Notes under the pieces: model-generated | Told to the model about the DNA's origin: nothing | Databases searched by the model: none | What the model saw: only the letters and a program-made list of their open reading frames with translations | Assembly: GCF_900099805.1 (NCBI RefSeq) | Contig: NZ_FNDR01000009.1 | Coordinates: forward strand, 207,246-271,245 | Reading direction: 5' to 3' | Source: Variovorax sp. OV700 | GTDB lineage: Bacteria; Pseudomonadota; Gammaproteobacteria; Burkholderiales; Burkholderiaceae_C | Length of the DNA stretch: 64,000 nucleotides | Program-made: the position numbers and the translations under genes | Part shown: positions 32,703-41,234 of the stretch, piece by piece | How positions within the stretch are numbered: position 1 is the stretch's first letter | How the letters are laid out: every line of letters starts with the position of its first letter

Positions 32703-33722
32703 ATGCCCGCCCCGCCCCGCCTCTCGCCCCGTACGCTCGGTATCGGCGCGGCCGTGGTCACCGTGCTGGTCTGGACGGCCTTCATCGTGATCGCCCGGGC
32801 CTCGGCCGGGCGCTCGCTCACCCCGTTCGACCTAGCGCTAGCGCGCATTTGCGGCGCCAGCCTGGTGCTGGTGCCCTGGGGCGCCTGGATGGTGATGAAG
32901 GACCTCCGGAAAAAGGACGGTACCACCGCCTCCTCGCTTTTCGGCCTCTCGCCCCTGTCGCTGCGCGTGACAGCCGGCGCCGGCATTCTTGGTGGCGTTT
33001 TCTATGCCGCGCTGGCCTACAGCGGCTTCTTCTTTGCGCCGGCCGGCCATGCCTCGGTGCTCATGCCCGGCAGCCTGCCGTTGTGGACCACGCTGCTGGC
33101 CGCGCTGGTGCTGCGCGACCGCATCACGCCCGGCCGCGCTTTCGGGCTGGCGCTGATCGTGGCCGGCGATCTGGTGGTCGGCGGGCGCAGCCTGCTGCAC
33201 GCCTTCGAGGGCGGCGAGGTCTGGAAGGGCGACCTGCTTTTCATGTCGGCCGCGTTCTGCTGGGCCTGCTACAGCGTGGTGGCACGCCGCCATGGACTCG
33301 ACGCCGTGCGCGCGACCATCGCCATCACCGTCTTCGCACTGCTGACCTACGTCCCCGTCTACAGCCTCTTGGTGGCGGGCGGTGCGGTCGCGAGCCGCAT
33401 CGGCTCCGCGCCCTGGGGAGAGGTGGCGTTCCAGATGCTGTTCCAGGGCGTGGGTTCGGTGGTCATCTCGGGCATTACCTTCACGAAGATGATCCAGTAC
33501 TTCGGTCCGGTGCGCAGCACCATGATCACGGCGCTGGTGCCCGGGCTCTCGGCCTTCGGGGCGGTGATCTGGCTGGACGAGCCGTTGCAGTGGAACCTGA
33601 TTGCCGGCCTGCTGCTGGTGACCGCCGGCATCCTTTTCGGCGTGCAGAAATCGGCAGCCGGCGCGCGCCATGCCGCGATGCCCGCGGTTCCGGCCACCGC
33701 CATGGGACGACGCGATGCCTAA
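32703..33722 (+). CDS. DMT-family (EamA) transporter
   Basis: A 339-residue inner-membrane protein with about ten helices in two EamA repeats (AAVVTVLVWTAFIVIARASAG... and LLFMSAAFCWACYSVVARRH...). Substrates of such exporters are diverse metabolites and cannot be predicted. It starts 67 bases after the DeoR stop and overlaps the tsaB start (33715) by 8 bases, heading the run DMT - tsaB - rimI - UDG-like - pyrF. Confidence 0.85.
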   Translation: MPAPPRLSPRTLGIGAAVVTVLVWTAFIVIARASAGRSLTPFDLALARICGASLVLVPWGAWMVMKDLRKKDGTTASSLFGLSPLSLRVTAGAGILGGVFYAALAYSGFFFAPAGHASVLMPGSLPLWTTLLAALVLRDRITPGRAFGLALIVAGDLVVGGRSLLHAFEGGEVWKGDLLFMSAAFCWACYSVVARRHGLDAVRATIAITVFALLTYVPVYSLLVAGGAVASRIGSAPWGEVAFQMLFQGVGSVVISGITFTKMIQYFGPVRSTMITALVPGLSAFGAVIWLDEPLQWNLIAGLLLVTAGILFGVQKSAAGARHAAMPAVPATAMGRRDA

Positions 33723-34443
33723 GCTCCTGGCTTTCGACACCAGCACCGAACACCTGTCCGTGGCGGTGCGCCACGGCGAACGCCTGGTTACTCACAGCGG
33801 TGCCGGCGGCGCGCAGGCGTCGAGCACGCTGATCCCGCTCATCCTGCAATTGCTGGCCGAGGCCGGGCTCGAACTGGCCGCGCTGGACGCCATTGCCTTC
33901 GGCCGCGGACCGGGTTCCTTCACGGGTCTGCGCACAGCCTGCTCGGTGGCGCAGGGCCTGGCCTTCGGCTCCGGCGTGCCGCTGCTGCCGGTCGACACGC
34001 TGCTGGCCGTGGCCGAGGAAGCCCGCCACACTTTCGGCGCCCGCCAAGTGGTGGCCGCCCTGGATGCCCGCATGGACCAGCTCTATGCCGCGCGCTACGA
34101 CTTCGACGGTGACGGTGCGCTCGGTGCCCTGCAAGGCAATGGCGGCGAGCCGCTGCTGCTCGCACCTGAAGCGCTCGACGTGCCCCCCGGCTGGTGCCTC
34201 GCCGGCAACGCCTTTGCCGCCTACGGCCCCCGCCTGGCGCCCGCCGCGGCGCGCCATGAAGTCCTGCCGACCGCCACCGCCATGCTCCGCCTCGCGCCCG
34301 CGCTGCTGGCCGCCGGCCGCACGGTGGATGCGGCACATGCCTGGCCGCTCTATGTTCGCGATAAAGTGGCGCAAACGACCGATGAGCGCGCTGCCATCAA
34401 GGCAGCTGCCGTCGCGGTTTCACCTGCTGCCAGCAAGTCATGA
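33715..34443 (+). CDS. tsaB: tRNA threonylcarbamoyladenosine biosynthesis protein TsaB
   Basis: Scaffold partner of TsaD and TsaE in t6A37 formation on tRNA. The 242-residue ASKHA-fold protein opens MPKLLAFDTSTEHLSVAV and has GRGPGSFTGLRTACSVAQGLAFG and VVAALDARMDQLYAARY, the TsaB signatures. The start at 33715 overlaps the DMT transporter end by 8 bases. rimI follows 61 bases after the stop, a frequent proteobacterial pairing. With Sua5/TsaC at 26927, two of the t6A genes are in this window. Confidence 0.95.
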   Translation: MPKLLAFDTSTEHLSVAVRHGERLVTHSGAGGAQASSTLIPLILQLLAEAGLELAALDAIAFGRGPGSFTGLRTACSVAQGLAFGSGVPLLPVDTLLAVAEEARHTFGARQVVAALDARMDQLYAARYDFDGDGALGALQGNGGEPLLLAPEALDVPPGWCLAGNAFAAYGPRLAPAAARHEVLPTATAMLRLAPALLAAGRTVDAAHAWPLYVRDKVAQTTDERAAIKAAAVAVSPAASKS

Positions 34444-34504
34444 GCGCCGCGCCGGGCCGCCCCAAGCAAGCTCGCATCGCAGTGCGAAGCACGGAGGTAA
34501 TCCA

Positions 34505-35047
34505 ATGAGTGCCGTTCTTCAGCCCGTAGAAGCCCGCCTCGAACCGCTCACCGTCGAGCGGCTCGATGCGGTCTGCGCGGTCGAGCAGACGGCCTACAGC
34601 CATCCGTGGACGCGGGCCAACTTCATCGACTCGATGGCGGTGGGTTACCACTGTCAATGCCTCTTGGCGCCCGTCTCGGTGCCCGAACTGGACACGCCGG
34701 TGACGATGCTCGGCGAAACGCTGATCGGATATTTCGTCGCCATGAAGGGCGTGGACGAAGTGCACCTGCTCAACTTCACTGTGGCGCCGGCGTTCCAGCG
34801 CCAGGGATGGGCGCCCCTGATGCTCGCCGCGCTGACCGGCTGGTCGCGTGGCGAAGGCGCGCTGTGGCTCTGGCTCGAAGTTCGCCAGAGCAACCAGCGT
34901 GCCCTCGACGTCTACGTGCGCCAGGGTTTCCGCAGTGTCGGCGTGCGCAAGGGCTACTATCCGGCCCACGAAGGCAAGCGCGAAGACGCCGTCGTCATGA
35001 GCCTGCGACTGAATGAAACAGGCTCCGCCTGGGGAGCTTTGCGATGA
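34505..35047 (+). CDS. rimI: Ribosomal protein S18-alanine N-acetyltransferase
   Basis: GNAT acetyltransferase expected to acetylate the N-terminal Ala of ribosomal protein S18. In the 180-residue protein the acetyl-CoA motif A appears as LLNFTVAPAFQRQGWAPLMLAAL and motif B as LWLEVRQSNQRALDVYVRQGFRSVGVRKGYYPA, matching RimI. The start at 34505 is chosen for context: it follows TsaB and a GGAGG-like site (GGAGGTAATCCA), and the frame upstream is a shadow of tsaB. The stop overlaps the next gene's start by 4 bases. Confidence 0.94.
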   Translation: MSAVLQPVEARLEPLTVERLDAVCAVEQTAYSHPWTRANFIDSMAVGYHCQCLLAPVSVPELDTPVTMLGETLIGYFVAMKGVDEVHLLNFTVAPAFQRQGWAPLMLAALTGWSRGEGALWLWLEVRQSNQRALDVYVRQGFRSVGVRKGYYPAHEGKREDAVVMSLRLNETGSAWGALR

Positions 35048-35823
35048 GCGCGGTACAGACATTGAAGCTCGATGCGCGCCAGCGCGCGATGCTCGACGAA
35101 ATGGGCGTGAAGGTCTGGTGGCCGATGCCCGAAGTGGCCGAGGCGCCAAGGGTTGCCGTGGAAACGAAGGCGGTTGCCGCGGAGCCGCCGCCGGTTGAAG
35201 AAACGCGCGAACGCTTCGTCGCCGAGGCGCCCGCTCCGGCCGCACGGTCCGCTGCGGCACCGGCCCCGGCGGCCCGTTCCGCGGCCGCGCCGGTCGCCCA
35301 TGGCGCCGCGGTGCTGGTCGAGGCACCCCGCCGCCTTTACGCCGAGGCCGGAGCCGCGCCGGCCCTGGGCGGCTGGCTCGTCGTGGCCGACATGCCGCCC
35401 GAGGCCGACGGCCGCCACGGCGAGCCCTTTGCGGGCGATGCCGGCAAGCTGCTCGACAACATGCTGCGCGCCCTCAAGCTGCACGACGGCAAGACGCCGG
35501 TGCACCTGATGCGCACTCACCGCGGCGTGGCAGCCGGCCAGCCCGGCAGCCCCCGTCCCATGGCCGAAGCCTTCGAGGAACAGGCCGCCGCGCTGGCACC
35601 GAGCCTGGTGCTTGCCATGGGGCCGCTGGCCGCGCAAAGCCTGATGCAAAGCGGCGATCCGCTCGGCAAATTGCGCGGACGCGCCGTGCCGCTGGCATCG
35701 ATCCAGGGCGTATCGGTGGTGGCCACCTACCACCCGGCGTACCTGCTGCGAAACCCCGCCGACAAGGCGCGCGCCTGGGCCGATCTCTGCCTGGCCGCTG
35801 AACAGCAAACGCCGTCGAATTAA
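35044..35823 (+). CDS. Uracil-DNA glycosylase-fold protein lacking Fe-S cysteines
   Basis: A 259-residue protein. N-terminal 85 residues are an Ala/Pro/Glu-rich linker with a repeated PAPAARSAA unit; the C-terminal part resembles UDG family 4 (LVVADMPPEADGRHGEPFAGDAGKLLDNMLRAL; TYHPAYLLRNPADK). The motif-A Glu region is altered (ADMPPEADG instead of GEAPG-E-D), and the four Cys that hold the 4Fe-4S cluster in family 4 are missing; only one Cys remains near the end. It may be a diverged glycosylase or another fold member. It overlaps rimI by 4 bases and precedes pyrF by 33 bases. Confidence 0.75.
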   Translation: MSAVQTLKLDARQRAMLDEMGVKVWWPMPEVAEAPRVAVETKAVAAEPPPVEETRERFVAEAPAPAARSAAAPAPAARSAAAPVAHGAAVLVEAPRRLYAEAGAAPALGGWLVVADMPPEADGRHGEPFAGDAGKLLDNMLRALKLHDGKTPVHLMRTHRGVAAGQPGSPRPMAEAFEEQAAALAPSLVLAMGPLAAQSLMQSGDPLGKLRGRAVPLASIQGVSVVATYHPAYLLRNPADKARAWADLCLAAEQQTPSN

Positions 35824-35856
35824 GGGCAAGCGGGCGGGTCCTTAAAATCAGGCCCC

Positions 35857-36681
35857 ATGACTTTCCTCGACAAGCTGGCCACCGCACAGCAAAAAAACGG
35901 TTCGTTGCTCTGTGTGGGGCTCGATCCGGAGCCAGCCAAATTCCCGGGGCAGCTCAAGGGCGACGCGGGCCGCATCTATGACTTCTGCGCGCGCATCGTC
36001 GACGCTACGGCCGACCTGGTCATCGCCTTCAAGCCGCAGATCGCCTATTTCGCGGCCCACCGCGCCGAAGCCCAGCTCGAACAACTGATGGAGCACATGC
36101 GCCGCAATGCGCCCCATGTGCCCGTGATCCTGGACGCCAAGCGCGGCGACATCGGCTCCACGGCCGAGCAGTACGCCATCGAGGCCTTCGAGCGCTATGG
36201 CGCCGACGCGGTGACGCTGTCGCCTTTCATGGGCTTCGATTCGGTGGCGCCCTACCTCAAGCATGAAGGCAAGGGCGCCTTTTTGCTCTGCCGCACCAGC
36301 AACCCCGGCGGCTCCGACCTGCAGGGCCAGCGGCTCGCGGACATCGAAGGCCAGCCTTTTCTCTACGAGCACGTCGCCAAGCTGGCCCAGGGTCCGTGGA
36401 ACCTCAACGGCCAGCTCGGTCTCGTGGTGGGTGCAACCTATCCGGCGGAGATCGAACGGGTGCGCGAACTCGCGCCCACGGTGCCGCTGCTGATTCCGGG
36501 TGTCGGTGCCCAGGGCGGCGATGCGGTGGCCACGGTGCGTGCCGGCTGGCGCGCCGATGCGCCGATCATCGTGAACTCGTCGCGCGCGATCATCTATGCA
36601 TCGTCGGGCGAGGACTTTGCCGCTGCGGCGAAGAACGCCGCTCGAGCTACGCGCGACGCGCTGGAAGCCGCCAAGCCCTGA
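35857..36681 (+). CDS. pyrF: Orotidine 5'-phosphate decarboxylase
   Basis: Final step of UMP synthesis, decarboxylating OMP. The 274-residue type II enzyme has the catalytic LDAKRGDIGSTAEQYA (Lys95 region), LCVGLDPEP at the N-terminus, VTLSPFMGFDSVAPYL and LIPGVGAQGGD with NSSRAIIYAS (phosphate site). Co-directional with the tsaB-rimI-UDG run; converges with the HTH regulator, with 15 bases between stops. Confidence 0.96.
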   Translation: MTFLDKLATAQQKNGSLLCVGLDPEPAKFPGQLKGDAGRIYDFCARIVDATADLVIAFKPQIAYFAAHRAEAQLEQLMEHMRRNAPHVPVILDAKRGDIGSTAEQYAIEAFERYGADAVTLSPFMGFDSVAPYLKHEGKGAFLLCRTSNPGGSDLQGQRLADIEGQPFLYEHVAKLAQGPWNLNGQLGLVVGATYPAEIERVRELAPTVPLLIPGVGAQGGDAVATVRAGWRADAPIIVNSSRAIIYASSGEDFAAAAKNAARATRDALEAAKP

Positions 36682-36696
36682 AGCAAACGCTGGTCG

Positions 36697-37431
36697 TCAG
36701 GCGCGGCGAAGCCGGGTGAAAGCTTCGAATTCCCAGTTGCGCATGCCCAGCAGCAGCGTGTAGCCCTCCCGGTCTTTTGCCGAGAGCTTCTGGTCCGTCT
36801 GGTGCTGCTGCGCAAAGTCTTGCGCCACGCGCTGCAGCCGGTCGAGGAACGCCGGCGCCAGCGAGCGGCTGATCGAGCCGTGCACCAGCAGCAGCCCTTC
36901 GGCCGGGCCGTCGAAGCCGCCGCGGTAGTAGTCGAGCACCACGTTCTCCCGAAAGAACTCCATCACCGGGCCGTGCGGCCGCCAGCGGAAGGTCTTGGCC
37001 AGCTTCAGCCGGTAGCGGTTGAGCGGGCGCAGCTCGATGATGCCGATGCGGTCCAGCTGCGCGAGAAAGCCGATGCACTCCGCCTCGCTGATCCGGTACG
37101 AGGACACGATCTGCTCCAGCGTCCACTGGCTCAGCACGCTGATCGCCACCAGCAGGAGCTTCTTGTCCTTGACCACCGCTTTTTCCTGCTCCTGCGTGAG
37201 CTCCTTCAGGAGCGGCTGGGCGTCGGCCACGCGGCGCGCCAGCTCGGCAAAGTCGATCTTGAGCGCGCGGCAGATGGCGTCGACGCGGGAAAGCGGCATG
37301 TCGCTCTTGGCCAGCATGCGCTTGACGCTGGATTCGGCCATGTCAAGCGACCGTGCCAGGTCGGCATAGGTCATGCGGGCGCTCTTGAGTTCGTTCTTCA
37401 GGGCTTGGACGAGGTCGACAGTGGTGCTCAT
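36697..37431 (-). CDS. HTH (XRE-like) transcriptional regulator
   Basis: A 244-residue protein with an N-terminal lambda-repressor-like HTH (LKSARMTYADLARSLDMAESSVKRMLAKSDMPLSRVDAICRAL) and an alpha/beta C-terminal domain of about 170 residues that I cannot assign (DKKLLLVAISVLSQWTLEQIVSSYRISEAECIGFLAQLDRIGI... LRPLNRYRLKLAKTFRWRPHGPVMEFF). The second part looks like a winged-helix plus a sensor region. A monocistronic gene divergent from the ceramidase-like gene, with 140 bases between starts, and possibly its regulator (inference). Confidence 0.8.
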   Translation of the reverse strand: MSTTVDLVQALKNELKSARMTYADLARSLDMAESSVKRMLAKSDMPLSRVDAICRALKIDFAELARRVADAQPLLKELTQEQEKAVVKDKKLLLVAISVLSQWTLEQIVSSYRISEAECIGFLAQLDRIGIIELRPLNRYRLKLAKTFRWRPHGPVMEFFRENVVLDYYRGGFDGPAEGLLLVHGSISRSLAPAFLDRLQRVAQDFAQQHQTDQKLSAKDREGYTLLLGMRNWEFEAFTRLRRA

Positions 37432-37571
37432 GAAAGTAGCTTGCTGGCAAGGGGGTATTAAATGAAGATACCGAAAGGTGTGAATTAATGCCTCGTATCG
37501 ATTCTCGATGCCTGTAGAGAGGCTGGCAACTAAATTCCGCGACTCGTACCACTCACCCCACGAGGACCGCC

Positions 37572-38426
37572 ATGCTCCCGCCCACTCTCAGCCGCCGCGA
37601 ACGCGGATTGCTCTTCACCTTTGCACTGCTCGCGCTGGCGGCCCTCTTCGGGCCCGAACTGCCGGCTGCGGACGTGGCGATCGCCTCGGTGTTTGCCGAC
37701 GGCCGCGCCTGGAACGGCCTGCCCAATGCGATGGACGTGCTCAGCAACCTGCCCTTCGCACTTGTGGGCTGCTGGGGCCTGTACCGGCTCCACCGGATCG
37801 ACCGCGCCCATCAGCAGGCGTTGGCCGAATTCCCGCTGGCACCGCCGGCCAATGATCCGCCGGACAACACGCTCGACTGCGCCTGGCTTTTCTTCGCGGG
37901 GCTGATTGCCACCGCCGCGGGCTCGGCCTTCTTTCACCTGATGCCCGACGCGTCCCGGCTCGCGGCCGACCGGGCCGGCATGGCGGTGGCGTTCGCCGGC
38001 CTGATCGGCATCGCGGTCTGCGAGCGCGTGAGCCAGCGTGCCGGCTGGCCGGCGGCCTGGTTCGTGCTGGCAGCCGGCCTGCTGGCGGTCGAGGTGTTCC
38101 ATGAAAGCGGCAATGTCCTGCCCTGGGCGATCGTGCAGTTCGGCGGCATGGCGGTGGTGCTGACGCTGGCCCTGGCCACGCCGATGCGCGGCGCCGTCGG
38201 ACTCAAGCTCGGCTGGGTGATCTTCTTCTATGTGCTGGCCAAGGGCTTCGAGCTGGCCGACGAGCCGATCTACGAGATGTCCGGGCAGCTGATCTCCGGC
38301 CACAGCCTCAAACACCTGGCCGCATCGCTGGCCGGCCTGCCGGTGCTCGCGGCGCTCAGGAAGCTCGATATCGGCTGGCGGGCAACGTTGCTGCGGCACA
38401 ATCCCGACGCAGCCGCCCTGATATAG
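37572..38426 (+). CDS. Ceramidase/CREST-like polytopic membrane protein
   Basis: A 284-residue integral membrane protein with about seven helices. It shows AAGSAFFHLMPDASRLAADRAGM (Ser, His, Asp pattern) and SGHSLKHLAASLAGLP (HxxxH), the metal-binding positions of the alkaline ceramidase / CREST hydrolase superfamily. In bacteria the substrate is unknown: an amide hydrolase acting on a membrane lipid is possible. The GxxxH-D and HxxxH residues support a Zn site, but I cannot count helices exactly. It is followed by the extragenic repeat. Confidence 0.75.
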   Translation: MLPPTLSRRERGLLFTFALLALAALFGPELPAADVAIASVFADGRAWNGLPNAMDVLSNLPFALVGCWGLYRLHRIDRAHQQALAEFPLAPPANDPPDNTLDCAWLFFAGLIATAAGSAFFHLMPDASRLAADRAGMAVAFAGLIGIAVCERVSQRAGWPAAWFVLAAGLLAVEVFHESGNVLPWAIVQFGGMAVVLTLALATPMRGAVGLKLGWVIFFYVLAKGFELADEPIYEMSGQLISGHSLKHLAASLAGLPVLAALRKLDIGWRATLLRHNPDAAALI

Positions 38427-38431
38427 GCTCG

Positions 38432-38530
38432 CCCCCAGTCTTCGCGCACTTCGTGTCGCTGCGCCAACCCCCTACCGGGGGCAACACCAGAGGACCGGCG
38501 GAGCCGGATCCTCGGTGTTTCACGAAGGAG
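38432..38530. repeat. Dispersed extragenic repeat, copy 2 (partner 27929-28030)
   Basis: Starts CCCCCAGTCTTCGCGCACTT like copy 1 and keeps the same layout: CCCCCT-N-GGGGG hairpin, CACCAGAGGACCGGCGGAGCCGG-type inverted repeat, and a GAAGGAGC end. It lies between the ceramidase-like gene and the MFS-PlsC gene, in the same relative position to gene ends as copy 1. Confidence 0.75.
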
Positions 38531-38554
38531 CGGGAGCAGTGACTTGAAAAACAA

Positions 38555-38560
38555 GAGGAG
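38555..38560 (+). promoter_or_regulatory. Ribosome binding site deciding the MFS-PlsC start
   Basis: GAGGAG directly abuts the ATG at 38561 (no spacing) and is 9 bases before the ATG at 38570, so translation most likely begins at 38570. Confidence 0.65.
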
Positions 38561-38569
38561 ATGTTTCGA

Positions 38570-40525
38570 ATGACAACCCCCGCCGCTGCTGCTGCCGCCA
38601 CTGCGCCTCACGAAGCGAACGCGCACGCCAACCAGTTCGCGCTTCTCGGGCAGCGGCGCTTCGCGCCTTTCTTCTGGACGCAGTTCGCGGGCGCGGCGAA
38701 CGACAACCTCTTCAAGTTCGCCTTCACGGTCATGGTGACCTACCAGCTGCAGCTGAGCTGGATGCCGCCGGCCATGGCGGGCCTGGCCATCGGTGCGCTG
38801 TTCATCCTGCCGTTCCTGCTGTTTTCCGCCACCGCAGGGCAGCTCACCGACAAGTTCGACAAAACGAAGATCATCCGCTTCGTGAAGAACCTCGAGATCG
38901 CGATCATGCTGCTCGCGGCCTGGGGCTTCGTCAGGGCCGACGCGGTGGTGCTGCTGGGCTGCGTGTTCCTCATGGGCCTGCATTCGACGCTGTTCGGGCC
39001 GGTCAAGTTTGCCTACCTGCCGCAGGTGCTCGATGCGCGCGAACTCACGGGCGGCAATGGCATGGTGGAGATGGGCACCTTCGTCGCCATCCTGCTCGGC
39101 CAGGTGGCCGGTGGGCTGCTGGTGGCCTTGCCGCAGGTCGGCCACACCACGGTGGCCGTGGCCTGCGTGCTGCTGGCACTGGTCGGGCGCGGCGTGGCGC
39201 AGGCCATTCCACCGGCGCCCGCCACCGACCCAGGGCTGGTGATCAACTGGAACCCGTTCAGCGAGACCTGGCGCAACCTCAAGCTCGCGCACGGCAACAT
39301 CGTGGTGTTCCGGTCGCTGCTGGGCATCTCGTGGATGTGGTTCTTCGGCGCGGTGTTTCTGAGCCAATTCCCCAGCTTTGCGAAAGAAGTGCTGCACGGC
39401 GACGAGCAGGTCGCTTCGCTGCTGCTGGTGGTGTTCTCGGTGGGCATTGGCATCGGCTCTCTGCTGTGCGAGACGCTGAGCCGCCGGCAGGTGGAAATCG
39501 GCTTGGTGCCGCTGGGCGCCATCGGCATGAGCGTGTTTGCCATCGACCTGTACTTTGCGTCCCGCGCGCTGCCGCCGGTCGCGGTCATGGGGCTCGGCGC
39601 CTTCGTGAGCCAGGCCGCGCATTGGCGCGTAATGGCCGACCTTGCGCTGCTGTCGCTCTTTGCAGGCCTGTACAGCGTGCCGATGTACGCGCTGATCCAG
39701 CTGCGCAGCCAGCCCACGCACCGCGCGCGCATCATCGCGGCCAACAACATCCTCAATGCGCTGTTCATGATCGGCAGCTCGGTCATCGCGGGCGCACTGC
39801 TCGGCGCCGGCTTCACGATTCCGCAGATCTTTTTATTCACCGGCATTGCCAACGCGGTGGTGGCGTTCTACATCTTCATGCTGGTGCCCGAGTACCTGCT
39901 GCGCTTCATCGCGTGGATGCTGTCGCACTTCGTCTACCGCTTCGAGATCAAGGGCGACGAGCACATTCCGACCGAAGGCGCGGCGGTGCTGGTGTGCAAC
40001 CACGTGAGCTTCATCGATGCCATCCTGCTGATGGCCGCGAGCCCGCGTCCGATCCGCTTCATCATGGACCACCGGATCTTCAAGGTGCCGGTGCTGGGCT
40101 GGCTGTTCAAGCTGGCCAAGGCCATCCCCATCGCGCCGCAGAAAGAAGACCCGGCGGCCTACGAAGCCGCCTTTGCCAAGGCGCTGCAGGTGCTGCGTGA
40201 AGGCGACCTGCTGGCGATCTTTCCCGAAGGCGCCATCACGCGCGACGGCACGCTGCAACCCTTCAAGGGCGGTGTGATGAAGATCATCGAAAGCGCGCGC
40301 GCCGAAGGCATCGAGCCGCCGGTGATCCCGATGGCGCTGACCAATCTCTGGGGCTCGTACTTCAGCCGAATCGAGCTGCGCGGCGGCCAGAACGTGGCCA
40401 TGGCCAAGCCGTTCCGGCGTGGCTTCTACAGCCGCGTGGGCCTCAACGTCGGTCACGCGGTGCCGCCAGTCGACGTGCGGCCCGAGGCGCTGCAGCAGCG
40501 CGTGAGCGGCTTGCTGGCCACCTAG
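38570..40525 (+). CDS. MFS transporter fused to PlsC-type acyltransferase
   Basis: A 651-residue inner-membrane protein. Residues about 20-440 form a 12-helix MFS domain similar to LplT (lysophospholipid flippase; FFWTQFAGAANDNLFKFAF, LFGPVKFAYLPQVLDARELTGGNGMVEMGTF). Residues about 455-651 are a 1-acyl-glycerol-phosphate acyltransferase domain: VCNHVSFIDAILL (H478-x4-D483) and AIFPEGAITRDG (near 551). In many bacteria this pair is fused to an acyl-ACP synthetase (Aas); here that third domain is absent. The protein probably imports and re-acylates lysophospholipids. The start is 38570 from the RBS argument. Confidence 0.9.
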   Translation: MTTPAAAAAATAPHEANAHANQFALLGQRRFAPFFWTQFAGAANDNLFKFAFTVMVTYQLQLSWMPPAMAGLAIGALFILPFLLFSATAGQLTDKFDKTKIIRFVKNLEIAIMLLAAWGFVRADAVVLLGCVFLMGLHSTLFGPVKFAYLPQVLDARELTGGNGMVEMGTFVAILLGQVAGGLLVALPQVGHTTVAVACVLLALVGRGVAQAIPPAPATDPGLVINWNPFSETWRNLKLAHGNIVVFRSLLGISWMWFFGAVFLSQFPSFAKEVLHGDEQVASLLLVVFSVGIGIGSLLCETLSRRQVEIGLVPLGAIGMSVFAIDLYFASRALPPVAVMGLGAFVSQAAHWRVMADLALLSLFAGLYSVPMYALIQLRSQPTHRARIIAANNILNALFMIGSSVIAGALLGAGFTIPQIFLFTGIANAVVAFYIFMLVPEYLLRFIAWMLSHFVYRFEIKGDEHIPTEGAAVLVCNHVSFIDAILLMAASPRPIRFIMDHRIFKVPVLGWLFKLAKAIPIAPQKEDPAAYEAAFAKALQVLREGDLLAIFPEGAITRDGTLQPFKGGVMKIIESARAEGIEPPVIPMALTNLWGSYFSRIELRGGQNVAMAKPFRRGFYSRVGLNVGHAVPPVDVRPEALQQRVSGLLAT

Positions 40526-40672
40526 GCTCGGCCTTGTCGGCACGCCCGGTGCCGAAAAGTATCTTTCCAAGATACTCATAGCGGCTCAAACCAGAACTGG
40601 TTGAAGCATTTGATCCTCGCGGTGCAGGAGCGAACCATCATTCGCTCACCTTCACTACGCCGCGAGGCCTTC

Positions 40673-41179
40673 ATGCAACCTTTCTCATCCACCACCGTTT
40701 CGATCCAGCGCGACACGCGGGCCTGGCAGTTCCAGGCCTGGGCTTCGTTCGCCGTTGCCGTGTTCCTGTGCGCCACCGGCTTGAGCTGGCTGCCGGGCGA
40801 GGCGCTGGACCGTACGTTCATGGTGATGGGCTACGTGTTCTGCCTCAGCACCGCGTTCATGCTGGCCAAGTTCGTGCGCGACAACCAGCATGTTGACGCC
40901 GGCGGCGCCGCGGGCCGCGACGTGCCGATGTGGCGCCTTGTGGTCTGGGGCAGCTTCTTCACCGCCATGGGCCTGACCGGCTGGGGCCTGCTCCGCATGG
41001 AAATCAACGACGCCTACAAGGCCTTCCTGGGCGTGAGCTGGCTCTTCCTGATCAGCTCGGCCTTCACGCTGGCCAAGACGCTGCGCGACCGCCACGAAGC
41101 CGACCTGATCGAAGCGCGCCTGCAGGGCCGCCGTGCCGCCCGCCAGGAAGCCGCTGGTGCTTCCGCCTCGGCCGAATGA
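40673..41179 (+). CDS. YiaA/YiaB family inner-membrane protein
   Basis: A 168-residue membrane protein with two copies of the YiaA/YiaB two-helix domain (AWQFQAWASFAVAVFLCATGLSWLP... MVMGYVFCLSTAFMLAKFVRDN; and MWRLVVWGSFFTAMGLTGWGL... VSWLFLISSAFTLAKTLRDR), each ending in a conserved LAK-x-RD signature. Function unknown. The start at 40673 (MQPFSSTTVS) is chosen; an upstream ATG at 40601 adds 24 residues without similarity. It starts a run of four small membrane/secreted genes of unknown function. Confidence 0.8.
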   Translation: MQPFSSTTVSIQRDTRAWQFQAWASFAVAVFLCATGLSWLPGEALDRTFMVMGYVFCLSTAFMLAKFVRDNQHVDAGGAAGRDVPMWRLVVWGSFFTAMGLTGWGLLRMEINDAYKAFLGVSWLFLISSAFTLAKTLRDRHEADLIEARLQGRRAARQEAAGASASAE

Positions 41180-41234
41180 GCGCCGCTTTTCCGCTGCTTC
41201 ACGCCAACCCGCACATCAACAACGAAAGACCGTC

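Noticed and set aside
38270..39721. 483-codon minus-strand open frame over the MFS-PlsC gene
   Set aside because: Antisense to a recognised transporter gene; His/Arg/Gln-rich composition typical of shadow frames.
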